This document shows positions 25,954-35,022 of a stretch of DNA of 64,000 nucleotides, piece by piece; positions within the stretch are counted from its first letter, which is position 1; the number at the start of each line of letters is the position of its first letter. A program made the translations under genes and the position numbers. Under the pieces are notes generated by a model, which had not been told where the DNA came from, searched no databases, and saw only the letters and a list, made by a program, of their open reading frames with translations. The stretch is from Frigoribacterium sp. MEB024 (GTDB lineage Bacteria > Actinomycetota > Actinomycetes > Actinomycetales > Microbacteriaceae): assembly GCF_000878135.1 (NCBI RefSeq), contig NZ_JXQZ01000014.1, positions 28,348 through 92,347 of the forward strand, in the 5' to 3' direction.

Positions 25954-27369
25954 CTAGAGGAACCCGAGCAGGTCGATGTCGGCGGGGCTCTGTCGGACGG
26001 TGCGGCCGAGCATGTCGTCCCACAGCTCGACGAACTGCGGCAGCGTCTTGGCGACGACGCGGACGTCGTCGAGCTCGACGCCCTCGACCGCCAGGCCGAT
26101 GATCGCCGCGGCGGTCGCCATGCGGTGGTCCTCGTAGGTGCGCCACTGGCCCGCGTGCAGCGGGGACGGCTCGATGCGCAGGCCGTCCTCGAGTTCGGTC
26201 ACCGCGCCTCCGAGGGCGTTGATCTCGGCCGCCAGGGCCGCGAGGCGATCGGTCTCGTGACCGCGCAGGTGGCCGATGCCGGTGATCGTGCTGGGGCCCG
26301 ACGCCAGGGCGGCGAGGGCGACGAGTGCGGGGGCGAGCTCGCCGCCGCGGGACAGGTCGACGTCGACTCCGGGCAACGAGCCGCCGCCGACGAGGCCCAC
26401 GCCGCCATCGACGGTCAGGGTGTCGCCGTCGAGCGTGACGGTCGCGCCCCAGAGCGGCAGCAGGTCGATCAGGTCGGCCCCGACCTGGGTCGTGTCGGCG
26501 GGCCAGTGCGCGATGGAGACGGTGCCGCCCGCGACCAGGGCGGCCACGAGGAACGGTGCCGCGTTCGACAGGTCGGGTTCGATGACGACCTCGCGTCCCT
26601 CGATCGGAGTCGGCGGCACGATCCAGGTGCCGACGGCGGGCGAGGCGACCTCGACCCCGCGCTGAGCGAGGGCGTCGACGGTCATCTCGATGTGCGGCAG
26701 GCTCGGCAGGCGTTCGCCGGTGTGGGTCAGGGTGAGGCCGCGCTCGAAGCGGGCGGCCGAGAGCAGCAGGCCCGAGACGAACTGGCTCGAGGCCGACGCG
26801 TCGATCTCGACGTCGCCGCCCTCGACCTCGCCGGTGCCGTAGAGGCTGAACGGCAGGGCGCCGCGGCCGTCGTCGTTCACCTCGACGCCGAGGGCACGGA
26901 GCGCCTCGATCGTCGTGCGCATGGGTCGCTTGCGGGCGCTGGCGTCGCCGTCGAACGTCACCGGGCCGAGGGCGAGCGCCGCGACCGGGGGCAGGAACCT
27001 CATGACCGTGCCGGCCAGGCCGCAGTCGATCGTCGCCCCGCCCTGCAGGTCGCCCGGCGTGACGACCAGGTCGGGCCCGAAGGGGGAGTCGTTGGGTAAC
27101 TCGGTGACCGTCGTGCCCAGCGCCTTCAGCGCCTCGATCATCAGCGCCGTGTCGCGCGAGTGCAGCGGCAGGCGCAGCGTCGAGGGCGACGACGCCAGCG
27201 CCGAGAGCACCAGTTCGCGGTTCGTCAGCGACTTCGACCCGGGCAGGGACGAGGAGGCGCGCAACGGCCCGGAGGCGGTGGGCGCCACCCAGCGCCCCTC
27301 GTCGACCTCGGGAACCTTTCCGTCGCCGTAGGGAGAGAACTCGGGCCCGGAATACCTGTACACCTGCAT
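25954..27369 (-). CDS. aroA: 3-phosphoshikimate 1-carboxyvinyltransferase (EPSP synthase)
   Basis: A 471-aa shikimate-pathway enzyme joining PEP to shikimate-3-phosphate. [18 protein letters not shown] (substrate Lys and Ser), [16 protein letters not shown] (PEP loop), [29 protein letters not shown] and [15 protein letters not shown] (catalytic region) are all intact; [15 protein letters not shown] ends the domain. The ATG at 27369 is preferred to TTG 27393 because a TACTGT -10 element ends 9 bases upstream of it. The sequence around the active site resembles class I enzymes. It overlaps on the opposite strand the promoter of sigR. Confidence 0.93.
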   Translation of the reverse strand: MQVYRYSGPEFSPYGDGKVPEVDEGRWVAPTASGPLRASSSLPGSKSLTNRELVLSALASSPSTLRLPLHSRDTALMIEALKALGTTVTELPNDSPFGPDLVVTPGDLQGGATIDCGLAGTVMRFLPPVAALALGPVTFDGDASARKRPMRTTIEALRALGVEVNDDGRGALPFSLYGTGEVEGGDVEIDASASSQFVSGLLLSAARFERGLTLTHTGERLPSLPHIEMTVDALAQRGVEVASPAVGTWIVPPTPIEGREVVIEPDLSNAAPFLVAALVAGGTVSIAHWPADTTQVGADLIDLLPLWGATVTLDGDTLTVDGGVGLVGGGSLPGVDVDLSRGGELAPALVALAALASGPSTITGIGHLRGHETDRLAALAAEINALGGAVTELEDGLRIEPSPLHAGQWRTYEDHRMATAAAIIGLAVEGVELDDVRVVAKTLPQFVELWDDMLGRTVRQSPADIDLLGFL

Positions 27370-27374
27370 CGGTT
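27349..27374 (+). promoter_or_regulatory. SigR/SigH-type promoter (GGAAT-N18-GTT)
   Basis: GGAAT at 27349-27353 and GTT at 27372-27374 are separated by exactly 18 bases, the consensus for the thiol-stress sigma factor SigR/SigH of actinobacteria. It lies 35 bases before GTG 27409 and 92 before ATG 27466, so sigR probably drives itself. It sits inside the 5' end of aroA on the other strand. Confidence 0.75.
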
Positions 27375-27378
27375 CACC

Positions 27379-27384
27379 ACAGTA
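27379..27384 (-). promoter_or_regulatory. -10 element of aroA
   Basis: TACTGT on the - strand ends 9 bases before ATG 27369; it overlaps the presumed start region of the sigR transcript on the other strand. Confidence 0.45.
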
Positions 27385-27465
27385 ATGCAGCAAGAACCTG
27401 GAGGACCTGTGCCTGTCGCACTCGCACCGAGGGAAATCACCGTCGCCGAACTAGAATCGGCCCTG

Positions 27466-28155
27466 ATGAGCACCCCCGAGGGCCACGAGCCCACACCGAC
27501 CGATGCCGCCGTCGAACCGACCGAGGCCGACGTCGACGCCGCCCTCGAGGCCGTCGACGCCGACGCCGTGAAGCGCGCCCTGTTCGAAGAGCAGGCGCTT
27601 CCGTTCATGGACCAGCTCTACGCCGCGGGCATGCGCATGACGCGCAACCCCGCCGACGCCAGCGACCTCGTCCAAGAGACCTTCGTCAAGGCGTACGCGG
27701 CGTTCGCGCAGTTCCAGCAGGGCACCAACCTGAAGGCCTGGCTCTACCGCATCCAGACCAACACGTTCATCAACACGTATCGCAAGAAGCAGCGCGACCC
27801 GTACCAGGGCACGATCGACGAGTTGGAAGACTGGCAGATGGGCGGCGCCGAGTCGGCGACCCGCGCCTCCGGCTCGACCCGCTCGGCCGAGGCCGAGGCG
27901 ATCGACCACCTCCCCGACAGCGCCGTGAAGGACGCCCTGCAGAAGGTCCCCGAAGACTTCCGCATGGCCGTGTACTTCGCGGACGTCGAAGGCTTCTCGT
28001 ACCAAGAGATCGCCGACATCATGAAGACCCCCGTGGGCACCGTGATGAGCCGCCTGCACCGCGGCCGTCGCCTGCTCCGTGAACTCCTCGCCGACTACGC
28101 GCGCGATCGTGGCATCGCCGTCCCCGTCGGCCCGTCGAAGGGCGCAAAGAAATGA
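27466..28155 (+). CDS. sigR: ECF sigma factor of the SigR/SigH thiol-oxidative stress group
   Basis: A 229-aa group-4 sigma factor. Region 2: [34 protein letters not shown] and [20 protein letters not shown]; region 4: [39 protein letters not shown] and [13 protein letters not shown]. It recognises GGAAT/GTT promoters of thioredoxin, mycothiol and proteolysis genes. An alternative start at GTG 27409, with GGAGG just upstream, would add 19 residues. Its stop overlaps the anti-sigma gene start (ATGA), and a matching promoter precedes it. Confidence 0.92.
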   Translation: MSTPEGHEPTPTDAAVEPTEADVDAALEAVDADAVKRALFEEQALPFMDQLYAAGMRMTRNPADASDLVQETFVKAYAAFAQFQQGTNLKAWLYRIQTNTFINTYRKKQRDPYQGTIDELEDWQMGGAESATRASGSTRSAEAEAIDHLPDSAVKDALQKVPEDFRMAVYFADVEGFSYQEIADIMKTPVGTVMSRLHRGRRLLRELLADYARDRGIAVPVGPSKGAKK

Positions 28156-28397
28156 CCGATTGCGGTTGCACCAAGGCCAAGGCCGAACTCGAGGACTACC
28201 TGCACAACGAGTTGTGCCGCGAGGACGCGGCCGACATCCGCGAGCACATGGCGAACTGCGGCGACTGCTCGGGCGAGCACAAGGTCGGCGTCGTGCTGAC
28301 CGAGGCCGTCCAGCGCGCCTGCCGCGAGACGGCACCCGAAGACCTGCGGGCGACCGTCCTGGCACGGTTGCGCGAGCTGCAGTCGGCGCACCGCTAG
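28152..28397 (+). CDS. rsrA: RsrA-like zinc-binding anti-sigma factor
   Basis: An 81-aa ZAS-family anti-sigma factor. [10 protein letters not shown] is the HX3CX2C motif (His32, Cys36, Cys39), with extra cysteines at positions 4, 6 and 22. In RsrA oxidation of these thiols releases zinc and frees the sigma factor. It overlaps sigR by 4 bases, the standard coupled arrangement. Length is slightly shorter than Streptomyces RsrA. The [11 protein letters not shown]-terminus is characteristic of mycothiol-system anti-sigma-R proteins. Confidence 0.9.
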   Translation: MTDCGCTKAKAELEDYLHNELCREDAADIREHMANCGDCSGEHKVGVVLTEAVQRACRETAPEDLRATVLARLRELQSAHR

Positions 28398-28445
28398 TCG
28401 TCGCGCTCCGTGCCGAGCCGGTCGTCACATGACGAACGGCTGCGC

Positions 28446-28451
28446 TAGCGT
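28446..28451 (+). promoter_or_regulatory. -10 element, leaderless GNAT gene
   Basis: TAGCGT ends 6 bases before ATG 28458. Confidence 0.5.
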
Positions 28452-28457
28452 CGAGGC

Positions 28458-28898
28458 ATGACCGCAACGGTGCAGCCCCTCGGCATCCCGACCACCAGCG
28501 ACCTCGACGACCTCGTGTCGTTGATCGGCCTGCTCGGCTACGCGCTCGACGCGGACGTCCTCTCGCGGCGGCTGGCACGGCTGACTGCCGACGCGGGGCA
28601 CGAGACCTGGGTCGTGCGGGGCGACGACGGGCGCATCACGGCCGTGGCAGGCGGTCACGTCGTGTGGGCCTACAACGACGATGCGCCGACGGCTGAGCTG
28701 CTGCTGCTCGTGGTGTCGGCCGAGGCGCGCCGCGACGGCGTGGGGTCGTACCTGCTCGGCCACTTCGAGTCGTGGGCCCGGGGGCACCAGGCGCGCGTGC
28801 TGAACGCGGTCTCGGCTGCCGCGACCGACTCGGCCAACCGCTTCTACCGCAAGCGTGGTTACCACGAGGCCGGCGTCCGCTACTCGAAGCTCGTCTGA
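28458..28898 (+). CDS. GNAT family N-acetyltransferase
   Basis: A 146-aa acetyltransferase domain. LLLLVVSAEARRDGVGSYLL is the acetyl-CoA binding motif A (R/Q-x-x-G-x-G/A), and SANRFYRKRGYHEAGVRYSK is motif B with the usual FYxKxGF-like segment. N-terminal PTTSDLDDLVSLIGLLGY is common in small GNATs acting on amino acids or peptides. Substrate cannot be told. It stands alone after rsrA with its own leaderless promoter and is followed by a long repeat-rich non-coding stretch. Confidence 0.82.
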   Translation: MTATVQPLGIPTTSDLDDLVSLIGLLGYALDADVLSRRLARLTADAGHETWVVRGDDGRITAVAGGHVVWAYNDDAPTAELLLLVVSAEARRDGVGSYLLGHFESWARGHQARVLNAVSAAATDSANRFYRKRGYHEAGVRYSKLV

Positions 28899-29528
28899 CC
28901 GCCGCGGCTTCCCGCCGCCGAGACGGCGGCGTCATCGTCGGCTGAACCTGCCGCCGGCGGTCGGCAACTCAGGACTCACGGTGCGCTGAACCCGCGAAGA
29001 CGCCAAGAGGGGCACGTACTCCTCAGTCGCCGAGGACGGACCCCCGTGGCCGCTGATGTCGCAGGTCGCGCGTCGCCTGTCGCCTGTCGCGCGTTCTGGA
29101 TGGTGTGTCGGGTGTCGCGGTCGGCAATTCCTGGCCGGTGTCGCGCAGCGGTCTGAGCGGTCTGAGCGGTGTTGAGCGCACAGGAGTCCTGAGTTGCCGA
29201 CGGCGGGCCGGGGCCGGAGCGGCGGGGTCCGGGTTCTGCTCGACCACGGGCGTGGGAGCCGACAGCGTGAGGTGTGGGCGGGCCGGTGTCGGCAACTCAG
29301 GAGAACGGTCGCGAATCAGGCGGCTGGCGCGCGGCGAGGCGACAGGAGTCCTGAGTTGCCGACGTGCGACGGGCGACGTGCGACGTCGGCGACGTGCGAC
29401 GTGCGACGTGTGACGTCGGCGACGGAGACGAGGGACGAGGGACGAGGCGGAACGATCGGACACGCGAGACGACCGTGGCCGCGCCCCCGGCAGGAGGCAC
29501 GGCCACGGTCGAGCGGGCAGGCGACCGT
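28899..29528. repeat. repeat-rich non-coding region with inverted GTCGGCAACTCAGGA copies
   Basis: Four copies of GTCGGCAACTCAGGA(CTC) occur: direct at about 28959 and 29288, inverted at about 29184 and 29344, so they form two inverted pairs. A related GTCGGCAATTCCTGG lies near 29127. From 29360 to 29450 GCGACGT-type short tandem repeats follow, then GAGGGAC repeats. Open frames here lack normal codon pattern. I see no gene. Confidence 0.6.
29471..29510 (-). terminator. hairpin after kgd
   Basis: GACCGTGGCC and GGCCACGGTC pair perfectly over 10 bases around a 20-base loop, 19 bases past the kgd stop codon. No T-run is present. Confidence 0.6.
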
Positions 29529-32500
29529 CTAGAGGTCGAGCGCCTCGGCGATCAGGGTCGCCTGCTGCGCGGCGCTCGCCTTGTTCGACCCGGCGGCCGG
29601 CGAAGCCGACGCGGGACGCGACGCGACGCGGATCTGTCGGTCGAGGTGCTTCTGCAGCTCGAGCACGACGAACGGCCACGCGCCCTGGTTCTCGGGCTCT
29701 TCTTGCGCCCAGACCAGCTCGGCGGATGGGTAGCGGTCGAGCACGCGGCGGATCTCGTCGAGCGGCAGCGGGTAGAGCTGCTCGAGGCGGACCAGCGCGA
29801 CGTCGTTCTGGACGCCCCGCTTGTCGAGCTCGGACGAGAGGTCGTAGTGGATCTTGCCGCTGTGCAGGACGACGCGCTTCGTCGACTCGGGTTCGGACAC
29901 CCGCGTGCAGTCGAGCACCGGCTCGAAGCGACCCGAGGTGAAGGCGTCGACCCCGCTGGTCGCCCCGCGCAGCCGCAGCATGGCCTTCGGCGTGAAGACC
30001 ACGAGCGGACGACGCGGGCGGGCGTAGGCCTGACGGCGCAGCAGGTGGAAGTACGACGCGGGCGTCGACGGCCGGGCGATCGTCATGTTGTCCTCGGCAC
30101 AGAGCTGCAGGAAGCGTTCGATGCGGGCGGACGAGTGGTCGGGGCCCTGACCCTCGTAGCCGTGCGGCAACAGGAGCACGACGCTCGAACGTTGTCCCCA
30201 TTTCTGCTCGGCCGACGAGATGAACTCGTCGATGACGGTCTGGGCGCCGTTGCTGAAGTCGCCGAACTGGGCTTCCCACAACACGAGTGCGTCGGCCCGT
30301 TCGACCGAGTAGCCGTACTCGAAGGCCATGGCCGCGTACTCGCTGAGCAGCGAGTCGTAGATCCAGAGCTTCGCCTGGTTGTCGGCGATGTTCTGCAGCG
30401 GCAGCCACTCCTGGCCGTTCTCACGGTCGTGCAGCACCGAGTGCCGTTGCACGAAGGTGCCGCGACGGCTGTCCTGACCGGCGAGGCGCACGGGCGTGCC
30501 CTCGGTCAGCAACGAGCCGAAGGCGAGCAACTCGGCGAAGGCCCAGTCGATGCCGCCGTTGCGGCTCATGTCGACGCGCTTCTTCAGCAGTTGCTGCAGC
30601 TTCGGGTGCACCGAGAACCCGGCCGGCGGGTTGTCGTGCGCGTCCCCGATGTCGTGCACGAGCTCGAGCGAGACCCCCGTGGTCTCGGGCTCGCCCCGGG
30701 CGTCGTCCTGCTGGGCGACGGGACGCTCCAGGTCGGCGACGTCGCCGTCGTCGCTCGTGACGACCGGGATCGACCCGGTCTGGGCGGCGTGCGTCTCGGC
30801 GAAGGCGCGCTCGAGGCGCTCCTGGAAGTCGCGGTGGGCGCCGTCGTACTCGTCTTGCGTGATGTCGCCTCGACCGACGAGGGCCTCGGTGTAGAGGGTG
30901 CGCACCGAGCGCTTCTGCTCGATGAGGTTGTACATCAGCGGCTGGGTCATCGAGGGGTCGTCGCCCTCGTTGTGGCCGCGTCGGCGGTAGCAGACGAGGT
31001 CGATGACGATGTCGCGCTTGAACTGCTGACGGTACGAGAACGCGAGCTCGGCGACGCGGGCCACGGCCTCGGGGTCGTCGCCGTTCACGTGGAAGATCGG
31101 CGCCTGGATCGTCTTGGCGACGTCGGTGGAGTACACCGAGGTGCGCGACTCGGACGGCGGCGTCGTGAAGCCCACCTGGTTGTTGATGACGATGTGGATG
31201 GTGCCGCCGACGCGGTAACCGCGCAGCTGCGACATCTGCAGCGTCTCGACCACGACGCCCTGACCGGCCATGGCCGCGTCGCCGTGGATCAGGATGGGCA
31301 GCGTGCTGAAGGCGCCGGTCGTCCCGCGGTCTTGCTTGGCGCGCACGATGCCCTCGAGCACGCCGTCACCGGCCTCGAGGTGCGACGGGTTCGCGGCCAG
31401 GTACACCGGGATGGTCTCGCCGACGGCGCTCGTGAACTCGCCCTCGGTGCCGAGGTGGTACTTGACGTCGCCCGAGCCCTGGACCGTCTTGGGGTCTTGC
31501 GTGCCCTCGAACTCGCGGAAGATCTGACCGTAGGTCTTGCCGGCGATGTTCGTCAGCACGTTCAGGCGCCCGCGGTGGGCCATGCCGATCGCGACCTCGT
31601 CGAGGCCTTCGCGGGCGGCGTGCTGCATGACCGTGTCGAGCAGCGAGATCGTGGACTCGCCGCCCTCGAGGCTGAAGCGCTTCTGGCCGACGTACTTCGT
31701 CTGCAGGAAGGTCTCGAAGGCCTCGGCCTCGTTGAGCTTCGCGAGGATGCGCATCTGCTCGTCGTGCGAGGGCTTCGTGTAGGGCACCTCGAGGTGGTCC
31801 TGGATCCACTTGCGCTGTGCCGGGTCCTGGATGTGCATGTACTCGACGCCGATGGTGCGGCAGTACGAGTCGCGCAGGATGCCGAGGATGTCGCGCAGCA
31901 GGGCATGGGTGCGGCCGCCCAGGCCGCCGGTGACGAATTCGCGGTCGAGGTCCCAGAAGGTGAGCCCGTGGCTCTCGATCGCGAGGTCGGGGTGCGTCCG
32001 CTGGCGGTACTCGAGCGGGTCGATGTCGGCCATCAGGTGGCCGCGCACGCGGTAGCTGTTGATCAGCTCTTGCACGCGGGCCGTCTTGCTGACGCGCTCG
32101 GCCAGGTTGACGTTGATGTCGGCGTTCCAGTGGATCGGCTCGTACGGGATGCGCAGCGCCGCGAAGATGTCCTCGTAGAAGCCGCGCTGCCCGATCAGCA
32201 GCTCGTGCACCTTCTTGAGGAACTCTCCCGAGCCCGCCCCCTGGATGACCCGGTGGTCGTAGGTGCTGGTCAGCGTGATGGTCTTGCCGATGCCCAACTC
32301 GACCAGGGTCTTCGAGGCCGAGCCCTGGAACTCGGCCGGGTAGTCGAGCGCACCGGCGCCGATGATGGCCCCCGCGCCCTTCATCAGACGGGGCACGCTG
32401 TGCACGGTGCCGATGCCACCGGGGTTGGTCAGCGAGATCGTGTTGCCCTGGAAGTCGGCGGCCGCGAGTTTGTTGTCGCGGGCCCGCTTGACGATGTCCT

Positions 32501-33302
32501 CGTAGGCGGTCAGGAACTCGCCGAAGTGCATCTCTTCGGCCTTCTTGATGCCGGGCACGAGCAGGGCACGGGTACCGTCGGGCTTCGGGATGTCGATCGC
32601 GAGGCCGAGGTTGACGTGCGCCGGCGTGACGACCGACGGCTTGCCGTCGACCTCGTCGTAGTAGACGTTCTGGCTGGGGAACTCTTTCAGGGCCTGCACC
32701 AGGGCCCAACCGATGAGGTGGGTGAACGACACCTTGCCGCCGCGGGCACGCTTGAGGTGGTTGTTGATGACGATGCGGTTGTCGATCATCAGCTTCGCCG
32801 GGATCGTGCGGACGCTCGTCGCGGTGGGCACGGTGAGGCTGGCGTCCATGTTCGTGGCGAGCGACTTGGCCATGCCGCGCAGGGGCGAGACGACGTTCTC
32901 GGCCTCGGGCGTGGGCTGCTCGCCGGGGGTCGTGGGCTTCGCCTTGGCCTTGTCGGGCACCTGGGCCGGGATCGGCTTCGCCGCCGGCTCGACCGAGGTG
33001 GTGCGCGCGGCGGCCTTCTGACCGGCGGCGGCAGCAGCGGCGGGTGCCGGGGCCCCGGCCGCCGGAGCGGCACCGGAGGACGCAGGAGGCGCGGGCGCGG
33101 TCTCGACGGACGGTGCGGCGGGCGACGTGGGCGCGGACCCGCTCTCGGGCGGCGTGTAGGCCTCGAGGATCGGCCACCACGACTCGTCGACCGAGTTCTT
33201 GTCGACCACCCACTGCTCGTAGAGCTCGTCGACGAGCCACTCGTTGGCCCCGAACTCGGCTGCAGCGCCGTCGTCAGTTGTACCGGTCACGTGGCTTGAC
33301 AC
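29529..33302 (-). CDS. kgd: multifunctional 2-oxoglutarate decarboxylase/dehydrogenase (E1 with E2-type domain)
   Basis: A 1257-aa fused TCA-cycle enzyme found in actinobacteria. Order: N-terminal segment (NEWLVDELYEQWVVDKNSVD), a long Ala/Pro linker, an E2 succinyltransferase-like domain ending in TSTYDHRVIQGAGSGEFL with the catalytic His, then the thiamine-diphosphate E1 part: RVRGHLMADIDPLEYR, GMAHRGRLNVLTNIAGK, HGDAAMAGQGVV (ThDP/Mg) and INNQVGFTTPP. C-terminal ELVWAQEEPENQGAWPF closes the fold. No lipoyl domain is present, as expected; lipoyl is supplied in trans. The start is GTG 33302. The gene appears intact throughout. Confidence 0.95.
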   Translation of the reverse strand: MSSHVTGTTDDGAAAEFGANEWLVDELYEQWVVDKNSVDESWWPILEAYTPPESGSAPTSPAAPSVETAPAPPASSGAAPAAGAPAPAAAAAAGQKAAARTTSVEPAAKPIPAQVPDKAKAKPTTPGEQPTPEAENVVSPLRGMAKSLATNMDASLTVPTATSVRTIPAKLMIDNRIVINNHLKRARGGKVSFTHLIGWALVQALKEFPSQNVYYDEVDGKPSVVTPAHVNLGLAIDIPKPDGTRALLVPGIKKAEEMHFGEFLTAYEDIVKRARDNKLAAADFQGNTISLTNPGGIGTVHSVPRLMKGAGAIIGAGALDYPAEFQGSASKTLVELGIGKTITLTSTYDHRVIQGAGSGEFLKKVHELLIGQRGFYEDIFAALRIPYEPIHWNADINVNLAERVSKTARVQELINSYRVRGHLMADIDPLEYRQRTHPDLAIESHGLTFWDLDREFVTGGLGGRTHALLRDILGILRDSYCRTIGVEYMHIQDPAQRKWIQDHLEVPYTKPSHDEQMRILAKLNEAEAFETFLQTKYVGQKRFSLEGGESTISLLDTVMQHAAREGLDEVAIGMAHRGRLNVLTNIAGKTYGQIFREFEGTQDPKTVQGSGDVKYHLGTEGEFTSAVGETIPVYLAANPSHLEAGDGVLEGIVRAKQDRGTTGAFSTLPILIHGDAAMAGQGVVVETLQMSQLRGYRVGGTIHIVINNQVGFTTPPSESRTSVYSTDVAKTIQAPIFHVNGDDPEAVARVAELAFSYRQQFKRDIVIDLVCYRRRGHNEGDDPSMTQPLMYNLIEQKRSVRTLYTEALVGRGDITQDEYDGAHRDFQERLERAFAETHAAQTGSIPVVTSDDGDVADLERPVAQQDDARGEPETTGVSLELVHDIGDAHDNPPAGFSVHPKLQQLLKKRVDMSRNGGIDWAFAELLAFGSLLTEGTPVRLAGQDSRRGTFVQRHSVLHDRENGQEWLPLQNIADNQAKLWIYDSLLSEYAAMAFEYGYSVERADALVLWEAQFGDFSNGAQTVIDEFISSAEQKWGQRSSVVLLLPHGYEGQGPDHSSARIERFLQLCAEDNMTIARPSTPASYFHLLRRQAYARPRRPLVVFTPKAMLRLRGATSGVDAFTSGRFEPVLDCTRVSEPESTKRVVLHSGKIHYDLSSELDKRGVQNDVALVRLEQLYPLPLDEIRRVLDRYPSAELVWAQEEPENQGAWPFVVLELQKHLDRQIRVASRPASASPAAGSNKASAAQQATLIAEALDL

Positions 33303-33412
33303 AGCCGATCGCCCACTCTCCGTTGATTGTTGATCAGTGCGTGGGCTGCGACGCCCACCTCTGCCAGCTTAAGCGCAAACGGCCGGTCCTCGGCGGGACG
33401 ACTCACAGGGAT

Positions 33413-33418
33413 TACCGT
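33413..33418 (+). promoter_or_regulatory. -10 element of guaB1 (leaderless)
   Basis: TACCGT ends 6 bases before the guaB1 ATG at 33425. Confidence 0.55.
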
Positions 33419-33424
33419 GGACCC

Positions 33425-34861
33425 ATGCGGTTCTACGAGACGACCCCCACGCACGATCTGACCTACTCCGACGTGTTCCTCGTCCCGAGCCGGTCGTCGA
33501 TCACCAGCAGGCTCGACGTGTCCCTCGCCCCGGGCGACGGCACGGGGGCCACGATCCCGATCGTGTCGGCCAACATGAACTCGGTCACGGGCCCTCGCCT
33601 GGCGGCGACCCTGGCCCGTCGCGGCGGGCTCGGCGTGCTGCCGCAGGACATGCACCTGCAAGACCTCGACGCCGCCATCCGCTGGGTCAAGGCCCAGCCC
33701 GTCGACTACGACACGCCCTACTCGCTCGACGCGGGGCAGACCGTCGAGCAGGCGCTGTCGGTCGTCCCGGCCGTCGAGGGCCACGGCATCGTCCTGCACG
33801 ACGGCACGGGGGCCTACCTCGGCTGCATCGCCACCTCCCGTCTGGCCACGGCCCCGCGGGACGCGGTGCTCGGCGACCTGCTGCACGGCGCCCTGACCTC
33901 CCTCGACGCGGACGACGTCGACAGCCCGCGCGACGCGTTCGACCGCATGGTGGCGGCCGACATCCACTTCGCCCCCGTGCTGCGGCACGGTCGGGTCGTC
34001 GGCACGGTGAGCCGCAAGAGCGCGCTGCGGTCGACGATCTACCAGCCCGCCGTCGACGCCGACGGCCGGCTCCGCGTCGCCGCGGCGGTCGGCATCAACG
34101 GCGACGTCGCGGGCAAGGCGAAGGCCCTCGCCGCGGCAGGCGTCGACGTCCTCGTGATCGACACGGCGCACGGCGACCAGGACGGCATGATCCGGGCCGT
34201 CCAGGCGGTGTCCGCCCTCGACCTGGGCCTGCCGATCGTCGCGGGCAACGTCGTCACCGAAGAGGCCGTGAGGCACCTCGTCGCCGCGGGCGCGTCCATC
34301 GTCAAGGTGGGCGTCGGGCCGGGTGCCATGTGCACCACGCGCATGATGACCGCCGTCGGTCGTCCCCAGTTCTCGGCCGTGCTCGAGACGGCGGCGACCG
34401 CCCGTGCCCTCGGGGCGCACGTCTGGGCCGACGGCGGCGTGCGCTACCCGCGCGACGTGGCGCTCGCCCTCGCGGCGGGCGCGTCATCGGTGATGATCGG
34501 CTCGTGGTTCGCCGGCACCATCGAGGCTCCGGGCGAGCTCGCGAGCGACGAGCGAGGCCTCTACAAAGAGAGCTGGGGCATGGCGTCGACCAAGGCCGTG
34601 CGCGGTCGCTTCGAGCGCCTCGACCCGTACGAGCTGGCCCGCAAGACGCTCTTCGCCGAGGGCATCTCGTCGTCGAAGATCTACCTCGACCCGCTGCGTC
34701 CCGGCGTCGAGGACCTCCTCGACATGATCACGTCGGGCGTCCGCAGCTCGTTCACCTACGCCGGGGCGACGTCGGTCCCCGAGTTCGCCGAGCGTGCGCT
34801 CGTCGGCGTCCAGTCGGCGGCCGGGTACGAAGAGGGCAAGGCGCTCCCCGTCAGCTGGTGA
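33425..34861 (+). CDS. guaB1: GuaB1 family IMP dehydrogenase-related protein (probable GMP reductase)
   Basis: A 478-aa TIM-barrel protein with an inserted CBS pair (about residues 95-210: DTPYSLDAGQTVEQALSVV, VLRHGRVVGTVSRKSALRS). Substrate and catalytic segments: PIVSANMNSVTGPRLAATLA, DTAHGDQDGM, VGVGPGAMCTTRMMTAVG with the active Cys, and ADGGVRYPRDVALALAAGAS. This subfamily carries YKESWGMAS instead of the IMPDH YRGMGS loop; its mycobacterial member has been shown to act as GMP reductase. It is transcribed divergently from kgd, with a leaderless promoter. Confidence 0.9.
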   Translation: MRFYETTPTHDLTYSDVFLVPSRSSITSRLDVSLAPGDGTGATIPIVSANMNSVTGPRLAATLARRGGLGVLPQDMHLQDLDAAIRWVKAQPVDYDTPYSLDAGQTVEQALSVVPAVEGHGIVLHDGTGAYLGCIATSRLATAPRDAVLGDLLHGALTSLDADDVDSPRDAFDRMVAADIHFAPVLRHGRVVGTVSRKSALRSTIYQPAVDADGRLRVAAAVGINGDVAGKAKALAAAGVDVLVIDTAHGDQDGMIRAVQAVSALDLGLPIVAGNVVTEEAVRHLVAAGASIVKVGVGPGAMCTTRMMTAVGRPQFSAVLETAATARALGAHVWADGGVRYPRDVALALAAGASSVMIGSWFAGTIEAPGELASDERGLYKESWGMASTKAVRGRFERLDPYELARKTLFAEGISSSKIYLDPLRPGVEDLLDMITSGVRSSFTYAGATSVPEFAERALVGVQSAAGYEEGKALPVSW

Positions 34862-34902
34862 GACGGGGCCGAGATCGCGCGACGGGAACCGTCCCGGTGC
34901 CG

Positions 34903-34908
34903 TAAGAT
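34903..34908 (+). promoter_or_regulatory. -10 element before the CNNM leader ORF
   Basis: TAAGAT ends 9 bases before ATG 34918; no clear -35 is seen. Confidence 0.45.
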
Positions 34909-34917
34909 CGCCCGTCT

Positions 34918-35022
34918 ATGGATGACCCTCCGTCTCAGACGACCGCACCCTCCCACCATCTCGCGCCGTGCCTCCTGACCACGGGCCCTTCGGCCGCCGA
35001 GCGGGGTGACTCCGCCCGGTGA
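34918..35022 (+). CDS. possible 34-aa leader peptide coupled to the CNNM gene
   Basis: ATG 34918 begins MDDPPSQTTAPSHHLAPC, then [16 protein letters not shown], and its TGA (35020-35022) overlaps the GTG start of the CNNM gene as GTGA. It has five prolines, including a PP pair near the start, and no Shine-Dalgarno; a TAAGAT element close upstream suggests near-leaderless translation. Codon third positions are mixed, so it may be regulatory rather than a functional protein. It is the only in-frame ORF bridging the promoter and the main gene. Confidence 0.4.
   Translation: MDDPPSQTTAPSHHLAPCLLTTGPSAAERGDSAR

Noticed and set aside
31366..33240. 624-aa - strand frame overlapping kgd
   Set aside because: An out-of-frame reading of kgd, Arg/His-rich, without motifs.
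29364..33299. 1311-aa open frame on the + strand
   Set aside because: It mirrors kgd on the other strand with low-complexity composition; kgd motifs are intact on the - strand.
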